A stretch of DNA of 64,000 nucleotides from Brassica napus (lineage: Eukaryota > Streptophyta > Magnoliopsida > Brassicales > Brassicaceae), in assembly GCF_020379485.1 (NCBI RefSeq), contig NC_063450.1, positions 44,606,681 through 44,670,680 of the forward strand, given 5' to 3'. The position numbers were made by a program, and so were the translations under genes. The notes below the pieces were generated by a model. The model saw only the letters and a program-made list of their open reading frames with translations. It did no database searches and was not told the DNA's origin. This document shows, one piece after another, positions 22,995 to 37,000 of this stretch. Positions within the stretch are counted from its first letter, which is position 1, and each line of letters starts with the position of its first letter.

Positions 22995-23977
22995 TCTATA
23001 CTATTTAAGCATGATCTTTCTTAGGATTATGCCCTTGACTTTTCTAATTAATTACAAAATTTTCCATTAACTTTTTCATTGATTTTTCCAATAATAAACA
23101 TGGTTTTGTCGGTCACAACAATAAACTAGATTTGTAAGGGTAGTGAGCTTGGGCCTATTAAGGTAAAATAAGATATATGTTTGTTTTGCTTTCTGGTTGA
23201 ATTGGTTTTTGCGATCCAACTTGATCATTTTTGCATGTGATTTTAAAATCAAGTAATAGTGCATCTCATTTTAATTCTTTTCAGCAAATTAAAATATTTG
23301 AAAATATAAAATATCGACATTATAATTGTTTCATAATATAAACATTACATATTATATTTTTAATAAAAACTATAACATTTTTTCTGGATATAGTAACTTT
23401 ATGTTATTAAAATTATTTGTTATTCTTTGCTATATTATTTATACCATAAATACATAGATATGTAAATAAAATAATTTTCTAAATATTTCTCCCATTTTAT
23501 TATATTGGTGATTCACAATATGAATTTTTTTTATTTTACCTCAATTATTTGAAATGATTTAAAACAGAAATGTAACAAGAACCGAAAAATTTGAAATTTT
23601 TATATATCCATACCACACAAAATATCAAAATATTCAATCACTTTAACCAAAACTCAACTTCATATATAACCAAAATTGTTCATATATTTCTAAACCAAAA
23701 ACCACAACCAAACTGAAATCAAAAACCAATAAAAGCAAATTAGAGTTGAACGAAAACCGAAAATGCCTATAGCGAAATAAATTAGTTAACAAACAGTTAT
23801 ATCAATACATTTTTCAACAAATATATTTCCGCACTTCAAAATCTAGTAGTTTATTAAATTTGAAACATGTTCTCATAAATAGAAAAATTCTAAAAAACAA
23901 TTTGCAAATACATAATTGATTTTAATGTGCAAACATGTCATTATTTTAGATATTTCATTCCGCGCATTATCAGCTAG
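22995..23977 (+). mobile_element. Small degenerate non-autonomous Helitron (~1 kb)
   Basis: The 5' end is A|TCTATACTATTTAAGC. The 3' end ATTCCGCGCATTATCAGCTAG|T keeps half of the usual GC hairpin and the CTAG terminus. Both ends agree with A/T insertion. No coding capacity. Confidence 0.55.
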
Positions 23978-24548
23978 TATAACATAAATAGCAATCCTGC
24001 TTCTGTCATGGAGATCTTAATGTGTCTCTCTCCCTAATTTCTCAGAGCACAATCAAAGTCCAATAATTACCATATGGTGTTCTATAACACAAAATCGCAC
24101 AAACTTTTCTAATGAAAGCGAAGAGTATTATTGATCAAAAACTTAGTGACCAGCAGCAGACGGCAGCATCAGTTCTTCACATAAGCAAATCATATAAGAT
24201 TGTGATCTCTGAAACTAAACAAAAATCTCACAGTTCTTATACTTTTCTAGTTAGTTCAAATGAATGTGCAATTAACAAAACAAGCGTGTACTGGATCAGA
24301 CTCGCCAATACCATGAAACTTAATCCAATTATTCATTTAACTCGAATCATATATGAAACTGTGTAACTAAACAGTACACTCAATGAAAAATAGTTCCGAA
24401 ACATGAACACGATTTTATTAAAGAATAAAAAACAGTTTTTAAGAGATTATGCCCCTGCAGAGCATCAATTTCATCCATAGAAGAAAAGTGTGATCTAACT
24501 GAAGCAAAGAAAGAAAAAAAGATACTTTTGATTACCAGAGTGACTCCC
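23978..24548. other. Intergenic region and CLPP2 3' flank
   Basis: AT-rich, with no supported gene. The part nearest 24548 probably contains the CLPP2 3' UTR (reading minus). Confidence 0.35.
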
Positions 24549-25738
24549 TCAACTCGAACTCTTATCTTTGCTTTCACCCCCAACTGCATCTTTCACCAAC
24601 TCCAACGGTCTCTCATCAATCACTTCATCGATTATCCCAAACGCCTTGGCCTCTTCGGGAGTCATGAAGTTATCCCTGTCCATGTTCTCCGCAATCACGT
24701 CGATAGGCTGGCCCGTGTGTTTCGCATAAAGACCATTCAAAGCATCCCACACACGAACAATCTGCTTCGTGTGAATCGTTAAATCCTTGGCCTGGCCGCT
24801 ATACCCACCTGAAGGCTGATGAATCATAACGGTTGCGTTCGGAAGCGACCGCCTTTGTCCCTTGGCACCCGCTGCCAAGAGGAGAGAGGCCATTGATGCA
24901 GCCTGGCCTAGACAGATTGTGCTTATCGGAGAACGAATGTACTGCATAGTATCGTAAATTGCAAGACCTGCATCAAAGATACAAAAGATGGTCCCCAAGA
25001 TCATGAGACTGTGGATAAACCAGCAACAAAAGGAGTTGATTCACTAGAGATTTTGTAACAACCCGCCCCCGTGAGAACTATCCGACTGTGGGCCCCAGAC
25101 TGGCCCTGCAAACCCTACACTGACTCTCCTATGTAGGTTATTGATGCGCTTGACGTTACTCGAACCACCAACAACCTAATTATGGGGCTAATAAGTGGGG
25201 TTGGGGTCGGTGCCCTGCTGTGAACCTGGGTCTACGGGGGATCCACGGGGTTGTCACAGATTTGTATAACAAATAATTAAGATTCAGCAGCCTCTCATTG
25301 CAATGAATCAAGTTGACTAATTTAATTGCAGAATCCAAACCAAGTAAGCATCGAACAAAGTCGTGGCCGTCGATTCTCAAATCACACTATCAAGAATCTT
25401 TGACGAAAGCTAAACATAAGAAGTTAATGGAAATGCAAAGCGTTACCTGCGGTGACGTGGCCTCCTGGTGAATTGAGATACATATGGATCGGCTTGGAAG
25501 GATTCTCGGATTCGAGGAAGAGAAGCTGGGCTACGACGACGTGGGAGGTGTCGTCGTTGATCGGGCCGTTGATGCAGATGATACGCTCCTTGAGCAGCCG
25601 AGAGAAGATGTCGTAAGCTCTCTCTCCTCGAGACGAGTGCTCGATTACCATCGGAATCAGACTGTAGCTTCTTCTCGCGGATGCGGTGGTCGGAGTTGAT
25701 AGCCGCTTGGCGCCGGATAAGAGACCCCTCATCATCAT
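24549..25738 (-). CDS. CLPP2: Mitochondrial ATP-dependent Clp protease proteolytic subunit (CLPP2)
   Basis: Two exons, 25738-25447 and 24967-24549, 236 aa (Arabidopsis CLPP2/NCLPP7 has a similar length). The start [13 protein letters not shown] opens an Arg/Ser-rich mitochondrial presequence; the mature part begins near [20 protein letters not shown]. The serine-protease triad is intact and correctly spaced: Ser122 (QAASMAS), His147 (MIHQPSGG) and Asp196 (MDRDNF), 25 and 49 residues apart as in ClpP. It forms the mitochondrial ClpP core with ClpX for matrix protein turnover. The C-terminus is acidic and Ser-rich ([10 protein letters not shown]). The intron contains a solo-LTR-like insertion at 25054-25258. 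Confidence 0.94.
25054..25258. mobile_element. Solo-LTR-like insertion in the CLPP2 intron
   Basis: A 205-bp segment, clearly more GC-rich than the rest of the intron. It begins TGTAACAACCC and ends GGGTTGTCACA (TG...CA, 10 of 11 inverted match) and is bracketed by GATTT at 25049-25053 and 25259-25263. A 5-bp target duplication with TG/CA ends is the mark of an LTR element, and the length suits a TRIM-type solo LTR. The family is not identified. Confidence 0.7.
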
Positions 25739-26036
25739 CGGAACTCTAGGGTTTGTTGCTGCTCCGAGAGAACGAGGAGAAGAGCGAGCTTCTCGATATA
25801 TCGAACGAACTCGCTAAGGCGTTTCAGATTTTTATTCTTTCCTTTTTTCTTTGCTTTTGTTTATTAGAAAAATTATTAAAATGATTTTTTTATTGCGACA
25901 TTTAATTCCAACATACACACAAAAATACATTTAGTGCCTGATCTAACACTCACTCATCACAACACATTGTTTTTTTAAAATAAATGCAATGCAGTGCAAA
26001 TGTACACTCTACTTGTATTTTACCTACTAGCTTCTC

Positions 26037-27657
26037 TTAGTCCATAGCCTTTTTGTTTCTCCGACCAGTTAAAGGCTTAGGCAATCCGTCAAAGATAGAC
26101 CTTGCCATGGCTGCTTGTTGGAGCAAATCTGCTTTCAGACTCCACTTCGAGCTTTGCCATAGCGATGATGAACCCTTGTTGTTGTTGTTACTGAACGGTT
26201 CTTGCAGAACAGAGGCGCTAAACGATTTCCTCACGCTTGAGAAGCTGTCTCCCACAGGAGCATCCATCAGATTGATTGGTACTGGATTGAAACTACCAGT
26301 ATCTGCTGACAAGTTAGTTTTGCTCGCTGCTTTGGGTCTCAGCGCTAAACCTTTCTCGGCTATTGCAGAAAACCCGCCACAGCTGCTTCTGCTCTCCTTC
26401 TTCAGAAGCAGCTCCGGGGTTCTCGAACTGAAATCAGCTTCGGACTTTTGGCGTCTTCTCGTTGGTTTATCGGAATTAACTTCCTTGGATTGGTAGGATG
26501 ATTGGTTGACCTCGGCGATAACTGCATCTACCAAGCTTCTGGATTTTCTGTGCTGGTTTAAGGGTGTACTGGTGGCTGGGGAGGGTGTGAGGTACTGATC
26601 ATTGTCTTCTTGGGGATAAGAAGCTTCAGAAGCTCTCTTGTTTGTTGGTTTCAGACCATAGTAACCTTGCAAGGAGTCCATGGCTGGAGAGATCTTTGTC
26701 TCTGAAGGCTTCAGCTTCAATGACTGGAAGGGGTCAAACACGTCTTGGAGGTTGCCATTGTTTGCTGATGATGAAGCTGGCTCGGAACAATCCTCTCTGC
26801 AAGTATCAATCATGGAGATAGGATTAGTTGATATGTGGATGCCCTTTTATGCAAAACCAATAAATTCAACTTTAAAAGTACCCATGGTTGAAGGAGGCGT
26901 TAGATAAGCAAGGGGAAGGAGGATGCCTCCCAGGTAATGGAATCCGGAGAGACTTGAGAGCAAACATCTGAAGGTCAGTTACAAGCCCATTTAGCTTCGT
27001 AATATCTGCTACCTGAAAATAGCAAAATCTTTTTTAAGATACAAGAAAACAATAAAAGGCATTTCTAAAGAACACTATCAAAAAAAGCATATAACACTCA
27101 GAAATTTCGATAGTGAGGGTCACGAGACTGGATATATGATTATAAAGGTGCAGCTTTATTTATTTAACTTTCCCCACTATGTCTTGACTCATAAATTAAT
27201 AAAGTGAATTCCTTATATATTAAATAAAAATTTCTAGAAACTTAATAATCAGAGCACAAAGCGTTTACAATTGGATCATCTCATCTTAAGCTCAATCTCC
27301 TCGTCGATTACTGCAAAATACACATAGAAACAATACCTCAACTCCATACTTTATGGCAATGCCGGCGAGAGTATCGAACTTGGAGACACGATGCTCGATA
27401 TAGCCAGCGCCGTTGGAGAAGGAGCAATTCAGGGAGACGGGAGAAGTCGCCGACGACGGCGGAGACGTGGTGGGAGAGGAGATACGCAGGATTCTCGAAG
27501 CAGATGATTTCGAGGGACTCCAGTCGCGGCATCTCTCCGACGACCGATCAACGAAACCGCCGTAACAACCACCACCACCGCCGCCACGGAATTTTCTGTT
27601 GCCATATTCAAGAGTCCCAATGCAAATAGAAACTCGCCTCCCTCGATCCGTTAGCAT
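26037..27657 (-). CDS. LysM-domain protein (At5g23130-like)
   Basis: Three exons, 27657-27337, 27012-26882 and 26796-26037; the phases join to 403 aa. A Gly-rich and Ser/Pro-rich N-terminus is followed by one LysM (about 84-135): YIEHRVSKFDTLAGIAIKYG, then VADITKLNGL and LRIPLPG. The remaining 270 residues are hydrophilic and Ser-rich. No signal peptide or membrane helix is evident, so it is an intracellular LysM protein, unlike chitin-receptor LysM kinases. The role is unknown; carbohydrate binding is inferred only from the family. It lies between CLPP2 and HCF136, as At5g23130 does in Arabidopsis. Confidence 0.88.
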
Positions 27658-28398
27658 TTGATTTCTTCTCTATACCTATTCTAAGATCTGTTCAGAAGAA
27701 AACGAGAAAACGAGGAAGAGACGCTTGAGAGAGGTTAAGGAAAGAGAGGTGAAAACTCGTGGAGTGAAAGAAACGATTTTTCTCCTTTAGGTTCGTTGTT
27801 AGCTTTTCCTTTCCGGATTTTCCGGGAAAAAAAAAAAACGAACGAGAGATCTCTGCTCCTCCCCCCTTCTCGTCGCCACAAAAATATATCTTTTCCTTTT
27901 GAATTTCAACGAACCAACAAATTTATTATTGTTAAAAAAAAAAACGTGACAAACAAAACCGCGTTACAACTTTGGATAGAGTGTATGCATCATCTCTCTA
28001 GACCGTGTTTTTTTCAGACTCGGTATGATGTCGGCGAGGGAATTAAATGAGAATATCCCTTTAAGAATATTAAATGGGTTATATGTAATAATGTTTTATT
28101 AAATTGCAAGCATAGATTAGATTTAAATTAAATTCAATCTAAATCCACCTAACAGTCAAAGAAAGCTTCCCTACAAGAAACAATAATGAGGAATAGATTT
28201 AAAAAGAACTTTGTAATGCTGCAGTAGTACATTGTAACGAGGAATAAGATTAAATTAAATGATTTATGGTATATCTCATTCATGCATGGTTGGAATGTAT
28301 ACAGGTACTTTATAATGCATTAGTATCAAAACACAGCACAAGCTTTACAAAGAAGTACCGAAAAAAAAAGAAAACGAATCTCTCAATTCACCTTTTCT
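27658..28398. other. Intergenic region between LysM gene and HCF136
   Basis: Contains the LysM promoter and leader (reading minus) near 27660-27800 and AT-rich sequence to the HCF136 stop. No gene or repeat is recognised. Confidence 0.4.
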
Positions 28399-30603
28399 TC
28401 ATCCGACATATCGAAGCAAGACTCCATCGTTTCCAAGCACAAATCCTTTCTTATCATCCACAAATCTACAAAACACACAGATATGATTTAAGAAAGCTGA
28501 TTAGTTTGTTTGTAAAGCAGATTGCGGGTTGATGTTTGATTACAGGACTCTTACTTGACCGCGTATAGATTAGCGGCGATATTATCAGCAGCTTTGTCAC
28601 GGTTCCATGACTTTCCTCCGTTTCTTGTTCTCAGTAGAATCCCACTACCTCCCGCTGCCCACGCTTCTTCCTGCAATTACACAACAACAAAAAGTGTAAT
28701 AATCTGAGCGGCATTCAAAGATTTGAAGGATGTCAGTGTAAACTCATCATGTACCTCTGAGCGATAACCAACATCTAGAATACCAAAGCCACGGCTTTGT
28801 ACTGGAACTTCATCAAACTCCTCTGAAATCTAGACAGTGGATAAAACAACTGATTGGAACATTGGAATAGAATTCAAATCACAAGAAAAAAACAGTGTTT
28901 CTTTTCCTTGTTTTTGGTCCAGTCCAGGGAATAGCAGACAACAAAAAAAATGAACCTCAATACGAGTTTTGTTAGGTATGATAAGAAAAGGAAATGTTCA
29001 GGAAAGATACAAAAGAGAGGAGAGTCTTGTTGCAGTACTTACCCCAGTGCCTTTGCTAAGATAAAGTCCTCCACCTCGAACAAGAAGCCAAAGACCACCA
29101 TCAGCTCTCCATCCCATGTTCTGAATTCTTCTTGCAACTGCTCTATTGTGTGGTTGCCAGTAAGGCTGCAATGTTCCAATATTATGGTCAATGACGGACA
29201 TAAGTGATAAGACCAACCATACCACACACACACACACAAAAAAAAGAAGAAGAGGAATTGGACATCGCTTGTAAGATGCATGATATCGTCTACCTAGAAA
29301 CACTAGTTCACTCTTATCACTAGTTACTTAGTTCAAAAGTCGGGTAGATGGATACATGCTAATACTCTTATTTACATTTGATTTAAATCGTGCTAAATAA
29401 TCAGCTAAAACGAAATTAGCCATGCGAAAACTGGCTGGACTAAGCATGTGCACTACAACTTCACTTAGAAATGTCCTAGGAAGGACAAACTACATATCCT
29501 TAAGTGAGGCTCACCTGCCCAGGCTCCCATGTCAAAAAGAAGTTACCACGGCTCGAAACAGCAACATATCTTCCATCTGGTGAACGATTAACAGCACTGA
29601 AGGTTCCCGTGTAGTAACTAGCACCACTGATTCCACTCGAGACTGTTCTGTAAAATCATTGGAAATATACAGAATCAGGTACTCTACTTTGTCAATTTCC
29701 AGCACAAATACATTTTGATTTTGCCGTCAATATCAACCAGAATAATCAAAAACCTGTTCAAAGTAGCTGAAACGGTTTCCTGAATAGCAGCTTTCCAGTT
29801 ATATCCCTTGTTGGAAGTAACATAGATAGCACCTTCATCGGTAACCATCTCTGCACTCTTCTCTCCAGTCGCCTCTATAAACACCTACACAACACCATTG
29901 CAACAACAAGCTTAACATTCTCCATAAGCTCTGAAACCACAGGAGGAAACAGGCTTTAGCAAATACCATATCACCAGGAAGCTGAGAGCTAAGGGGGATT
30001 CTATCCCAATTCTCGCCAGCGTCAGCAGTGTACAACAAGATAGCAGGCTTGCCAATGATCCATCCTTCTTTGCCTTTGAAGCTGATTGAATTGAATCTGT
30101 AATTGAAATCCTCTTCTTCAGCTGAAGGGATTGATCGTGGAGCCCAAGTGTTTCCGCCGTCTTTGGTCTCTAACAGAGTCTGCCTCGTTCCCAGTAGAAA
30201 CCCTAATTGATTTCATCAGCAGCATGATTAGTAAGTGATAATCTTAACCTTAAGATTCGTAAGATAAAAAGGAGGTACCGCGGCTAGGCTCGTCGGGGAC
30301 GAAAGCAATGTCGAGAAGAACGACGCCGGGATCGATTGGGAGGAAGACTCGTTCCCATTCGGATAACTGTTCATCAGCTTTAGCTGGTCCGACGATGGAG
30401 GAAAGGGAGAGTGATACCGCCGCAGATTGGTAGAGAAGATCCCGCCGAGTGAGAGACAACGAAGAAGATGAAGATGGTGGTGGAGGAGGAGAAGCGGAGG
30501 CTTTAGGTATGAGGCGGTGAGATATTCGTTGAGGGAGACGGAAACGAGGAGATACAGAGGGCTTGGAGAGAAGATAACCGTCGCAGAGTTGCAGAGACGC
30601 CAT
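28399..30603 (-). CDS. HCF136: Photosystem II stability/assembly factor HCF136
   Basis: Eight exons: 30603-30279, 30202-29967, 29884-29754, 29647-29515, 29165-29043, 28829-28755, 28670-28555 and 28465-28399; 401 aa. The start at 30603 ([10 protein letters not shown]) opens a chloroplast transit peptide rich in Ser/Pro/Arg. A twin-arginine lumen-targeting signal follows: TRR at 52-54, a hydrophobic core, and cleavage after AKA near 76. The mature protein has the Ycf48-type beta-propeller repeats, each with a G-tW/NW pattern ([26 protein letters not shown]). HCF136 acts in the thylakoid lumen at an early step of PSII reaction-centre assembly. No lesion is seen. Confidence 0.95.
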
Positions 30604-31028
30604 TGAAGTGTGACCTTCTTTCACTCCCGCCACATATCCTTTTTGCTTTCTCTCTCCTTCTTATCTGAGTGGTGGTTATCTAACGTCTACGTAGTCCACC
30701 ACGTGTCGAGATATGATTCATTAGTCACTTCCCTTCCTTTTGGTGTCAAACACTACAGAAATTTTAAGCCCAACATGAATGAATAAGGCCCATAGAATAA
30801 TAGCCCAAATACTCCACATTCGTTGGAAGAAAGCTTTTGATTCGAGACCAGAAAAAATGATAGCGGCTTGAAATAATATTTTCATTACTTAACAAAGACA
30901 CCAAGTGAAGACAATTACCTATATACGTATATACAAGCTGCCAATGAGTCAGCAGAAACTCTTTGTAATAGAGGACAAAAACCTTTTGATAAATAGTGAC
31001 TCATAGATATGATATTTAGGTGGTTTGT
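30604..31028. other. Intergenic region between HCF136 and the sacsin-like gene
   Basis: Holds the HCF136 promoter near 30604-30720 and the 3' flank of the sacsin-like gene. Nothing else is recognised. Confidence 0.4.
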
Positions 31029-34000
31029 TTACGGTCGGAAAATTCGGATGGTTCTTGTGACTTGAAGACGACAAAAGGGACATCTAGCGACTGAAGCTGA
31101 ACATTCCCGACACAAGACATGTCCGCATGGTACAATGGTTAAGTCCACTTCTTTGATCAGGCATATCTTGCAAATCCACTGTGATTTCGCCGTCTCTGCT
31201 TCTTTAAGAGAAGCCTCTGCTCTCTCCTGCAAGAAAATCAGAGACAAATACAAGTTTTTGCTATCATCATTATGATTCTAATTATTGGTTTTCGAGTATG
31301 GAGGATTTTATTGTAAGCGAACCTGTTCAAGTATATATGCTGCTTGAGAGTCTTTGAGTTCTTCTTGAAGGGTTATGGTTCTCTGTAGTAAAGATTGATT
31401 CTCCAGTTCCATGTTGATTCCAGCTGCAGAGAGCATCTCGTGGACCGCCTCAACTAATTCTTTCGCTGTGACTCGACCATATTGCGTTTCATTCACAGGC
31501 TGCAGGTCACAAAGCACAAATCCAATCAATCTTACACAGATGGTTTTAACCTTAATCATGAACATGAGATAAGATCAAACAATCACAAGATGATGGATAA
31601 AAACAGTAGGCATTTTGTTTCCTAGTATTATATAGATAATACAAACATAGGAAAAGAAGCAAGTGTAGCGCGCGAGATATGTAACAAACCTGGCTAGAAG
31701 AACTTGCTTTGTTAGTTCTGGAACTGTCTGAACTCCCTTGAGATTTGTTATCAGATACTGCAGGGAGCACCTCGGCCAACGACGAGGGACCTTCATTTTC
31801 AACCGACGTGCCTCGGAAGGAGAAAACTTGAGATGAAAGTAATAGACCAGTCTCTCCAGGTGTCATTTCAACCTTAAATCTGTAAAGAGCTTGGCCTGCA
31901 GAAGGTCGAACATCCTCTGGGACTCTTCCGTATCTCAGTTTGTCTCCTTGCTGGATTTTCCAAGCAACAATCTCCCCTTTGTAGAATGGTCTCAGAGGGT
32001 GAAGCTGTACTTGCACAGCATCCTGCGGCATTATCTCTTGGCCAACTGTACTATCAACAGCTGTGCCGGTGTTGGTAAGAGCATGAGAGCTTAGTCTTAG
32101 GCAAGCGGAAATTTCAGTTTCAGATCCCTCAGGACATGAAAATAAAGATGCTATAGGCAAGGAAGTTGGAAAGCCTAGAACCTCGCTCACCACTGTTGCC
32201 ATGACATCCAGTAAAGAAATGTATCCAGGCGGTTCAGCAACTAGGATAGATGTTCTGTGGAGATTGATGTAATACATTGTGCGATGACGGGATTCATTCT
32301 CCCATTCGGGAATGATGGACTCCTTAGACACGAGGGTAACGTCAACGGAGTTTGGCAGGAGAAGAAATCGAGTATATATATTTCTGATGAATTCAATTTT
32401 CTCTGCAGCAGATTGAAGAGAATGTTGGACATCTTGAAAAGATAAGTCATGCACGGTGGTTATCTGGCGGCTCACAGTCCATAAAGCAGCTTGAAACGAT
32501 TCGCTCTGTAACTTCCTTCTAATAGCCTTCAGTGATATGGACCCTATCTTGTCTAAGCTTTGGATATGCTCAGAGCTTTCAAGTTCCTATGTTAAGAAGA
32601 AAGTATTATGAGATCGTTTAACATAAAGCAAATATAACAAAAAGAAAGCTTGAGAAAAAGCAACGGATGCCATGCATACCTCAATAACCACATCAGAAAG
32701 CTTTCTCACACCCAAATCTAGACAGATCCTCTCCGGAAGAAGTGGATGAACAAGTCTTAACCTTGCAGTGTCTATGTATTTCACATAGCGTGACCCAAAG
32801 GAATCGACATAAACACAAGACCGTGCATGGACAAGTCTGCCGCCATCATCTGGGACTATCACATCTGAATTAATAGTGGAATCATTTGGTGCCTTTGTTG
32901 CATTTATTTCATCGCAGAGAAAATGAAGAATTTCCATGACAGCTCGAAGCTCGTTGGGGTTCAAACGCCGATAACCACAGAGTTTTTGTAACTTGGAGAG
33001 GATATCCTTTGCAGCTCCAACTGAAAGCACATCGTTGAGTCCCAAATCTTTAAGGATCTTCAGAAAGGGTAGATAGAGACTAGGAAGTTCAAATGCAAAA
33101 GGCGATAGGTTGATTGGTAGGCGAACAAAAAGGGAGCTTGCGCCCACCAAGCGTGTTCCGTTTGCAGCTGGTAAAAAGGCCACCTTTTGCAATTCCAAAA
33201 TATCTGGATGACAAAAATTACAAGGGGGGGGGGAATATCATCAGAGATTTTTCAACATTCTAATAGAAAACATATACTGCAGTCCTACGATCATAGATAT
33301 TTAAGTAACTGCAGGCAACAGCAAACACAAATCCAATTTTTCCTGTTTTTCGGTGTTGTCCAGGGAATAATCTATTACTGAAGTTTGCAAGGCTAGAAAA
33401 ACACAGTGGACAACTAGCTTTTTAATGTTACTACTGCATTCATTCTCACCACCTATTGAGTAAAAGGCATTCCAGAAATTTCATGGATACTTACACCATG
33501 ATTGTGAATTTACAGTTGCAATAGCTTGAATGTAGATATATTTGTTTTCAATATTGAGTGTTGTATTAAGCAGTATACGCACCTGAAGAAGTGAGGGAGC
33601 CCCAAACCTTTTCCAGGTACTTCAAAACTTCACAAGAAGCAACATCAACGGTCATCACATCTGGATCATTGGGCCAATGAGCAAGAGTGTCTTCACCCCC
33701 ATTCCGTCCGATAACCTGGCCATATTTGATCAGGCCTTTTTCATCCATATCCTTGACAAGGGTACATAAATAGATCAAAGAAAGAAGAAGACTGTTCATA
33801 CCTGCAAGTGTTTAAGAACAGTCGAGAAAATCGGAGGACTTCTTAGGCGAAATGCTGTCCATGAAAAGTCAGGTGGAATGAATCTCTGACTTGATAGAAT
33901 AGGAACCGAGCTCCAAGCCAGGGGCCAGTCCCGTAAAAGAACAGCTTCACTGTAACTTGTAAGGACTCTTTTGCCACCTTTTCTGCCACCAATACTTGGG

Positions 34001-37000
34001 AACCCTGATTCAGCAGGTACGCATGCAATCTGACCAAGAGTGTTGCAGAAGGCGGTGCTATAAAAACCAGCAAAGTTTAAAAATATAGCTTCAAGTACAG
34101 ATCCTGCTAATGTAGCTAACTCGACTGAAATATCCTTCTCAGAATGCACAAGATCCGTTTCAAAAGAATCTTCTTCAGAGGGTCTATCACGCTCTCTACC
34201 CAGAAATTCTACCCTTTTGGCACATTCAAGTATGACATCGGCTTCCGCTGCAGTTCGAAGGCCAACTTTTCGTAGAATGCGAAGCCAGCCTTCTGATGAG
34301 AATCTTTCTCCAGGAAATCGTTTTCTTTCACCAAAAAAGACTGACACTAGTAATGTATCAGAAGGGTCAAACAAGTCCTTCGGTTTTGACAGCTCAGAGG
34401 AGAATTCATCAGAACTTCTGACAAATTTAGCTTCCCTCAGGGCTTCAATCACAGTAGAATCGGCCTCTAAATCACGCCAATTTCCATACAGATAAATTAG
34501 TATATCTTCTTGTTCAGATTGAGATCTGCTTTCAAACCCAGTTAACCCAAACCTTACTAAAGTCTGATGATTATGCGACACAGCGACCCCAAGGGCTTGG
34601 AGAAAGTGACATTCAACTGAATCTAGAAAATAGCAAAAGCAACATTCATCATGTGGTTTGAGGAAGGAATTTCCAGCGATTATACACAAACCCTGCCTTT
34701 GCAAATGTGTATAAGACCCAGTGACAGTCTTAAATATAGGAAGTGAACTTAGTACTTCAAGTTCATATGCTTGATATCTTGAGCCACTTGAAGAGAAATC
34801 ATTAGCCAAAAGGGTGAAAAGCTCATCACGGCCAGATGTTGGGAAGGAAGAGATATCAGTAATGTAGCCAGCTCGTTTGCCTTCAGCAAGCTTGGAGGCA
34901 ATAGCTTGGCCAAGCGACATGCTTGGTGAAGGCAGACACTTGCATCTCTCGGCACAATCAATATATGCAGTATCACAGACAGGTATATTGCATTGGTTCA
35001 GCAGTAAAATCAGCCAAGGATGCTTTCTCTGTGCTAGGTCGAAGCCTGAAGCATAGTGCTGTATTAACTCAGATAAAGAACCATCACTTACTGATGTTGT
35101 GGGCATATCAGTAACACTTCCAGGGATTGGCTGCGAAGGTGGTGGTGGAAAGAAGATCAAATGTCTCTCCCTTACACGGCATAATATCGGTCTGCCAAGG
35201 AAGGCAGGAATCAAAGGCCAGTCCGAAAAGAGTGAGAGCTCATCTGCTGATCCATTGAAATTCTTCCAAAAGAGCCTGATCCATTCAGGCGAGGGGCCAC
35301 TATCATCACTAGAACTGGATGTACTTTCCCATGAAAACCATGGCATAGTATTTGATTGAGAGATATAATTAACCCAATCGTCATGAAAAAGATATTTCAT
35401 ATTACTGGCCAGTAAAGGAAGTGACCAGCTCCTTAACTTTAAAAATGCTTGAACTGAAGACTTCGAAAATATATCAGACAAGCTCGATCTGTCAAACACT
35501 TTTGGATGGATAAATCTTTTAGACACAGGTAACATCAAAGCCTGCTGCTCCTTGTTGCCCAACCACAGCTCAGAAGTACCTAAACGAGTTAACTGATTTG
35601 TTGCAGTCGGGCATGGTAATCCTTTAAGTTCATTAAGCGCAGATAGAAACCTCGGGTCAAGATTACTATATCTATTATTACTATTTCCAGTACGACCAAT
35701 ATCTTCAACAACAACTCTACCAAAATCAAACAAAGCCTTCCCTAGGCTTGTCATCATTTCAAAAGCGTCACTTGAGCCAGCCTGAGCTTGAGTAGGCATC
35801 GACATCGAACCAGAAGTACTGTTTCCTTCATCCAAGTTGCCCCCTTCGGGGTTAAGTGCTTCAGTGAATTGAATATCTGAGAGACAATATTCAAGCACAT
35901 CAATATAAGTATCAACAGATCGGAGATCGATAGATGCAGATGACTTCTTTAGAAGATCGCGAACCATCTTTGGCTTAACTTCTCGAACCGGAATCCCTAC
36001 TGCCTGGACTTCAGCCAACAATTCCCAAGGCACGGAAAAAACAGGGTGATGCTCCTTCACAAAGCTGCAAACTGTAACGGGAAGTAAATTAACAGCAACC
36101 TCACTACCAGGTTGTGTTAGAAACATACCCTCTTCAGCCTTAACCAAATTTCCGGAGTAAAGCTGCCACATGGGAAGGTCAGCAACACGAGCATAAAAGG
36201 GCCTTATAACTTGTTCAACCAAGCATTCCCACTCCGGCTTGGGCATTTCTGTTACTAGAGCACCGTCATGTTGATTAGACCGTGGCCAGAAAGAATACAA
36301 TTCGTGACCATATGCTTTAAGAGAAAGGGCCAGCTGACGTGCTGAACTTGACTCAATTGAAGAGCTTGGATGCTCTCGCCTTAGCCTTTCCATCTCCACC
36401 ACAATTTCTATGTAAGAATCACGAACACATGACATTAACTCTTTGTTCCATGCATCAATCAATCTATCTCCAGCATCAAGCTGTGGCTCTAACATATTTC
36501 TCCCTTTCTGATGTTTGAAGAGAAAACGACCACAATTATTCCGAACGAGGAAGCATCCAAGGATGGTGACAGGTAGATTCACACTACCAGACAAAGGCAA
36601 AGGAGACATTATGGGGCTGGCTGAATGAACATCAACCGGACGACCATTTCGAGATACATGTGCCGCAACCCCAGCAACAGGTGTCAAATTATACGCAAGA
36701 TACCTCCTGCAGATAAGTAATATTTTAACAAGCAATAGAGACATGATAACCTCTAGTACACTCATCACATATACTAGTTTTGAGAAAACACACGAGTAAA
36801 TGGAATTCGTTACATTTTTTCACTAATAAAATAAAAGAGTTTAATTTCAATTCAACGCCCAGACACATTATAGTGTTATAGTATGACAAGTGACATACTC
36901 GCACAGTGAACTGAATGTGTCTGCTGCCATGATTTTGATATTAACTTGTAGCATTTTAAATTTCAAAAGATGGTTTAAACATGTTATAGAGATTATGTAT

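Noticed and set aside
25054..25258. Cassandra-type LTR with 5S rRNA promoter
   Set aside because: The TGTRACAACCC ends fit loosely, but no 5S-like internal region was recognised.
30604..30633. Ten extra N-terminal codons on HCF136
   Set aside because: They begin at a GTG; the ATG at 30603 opens a normal transit peptide.
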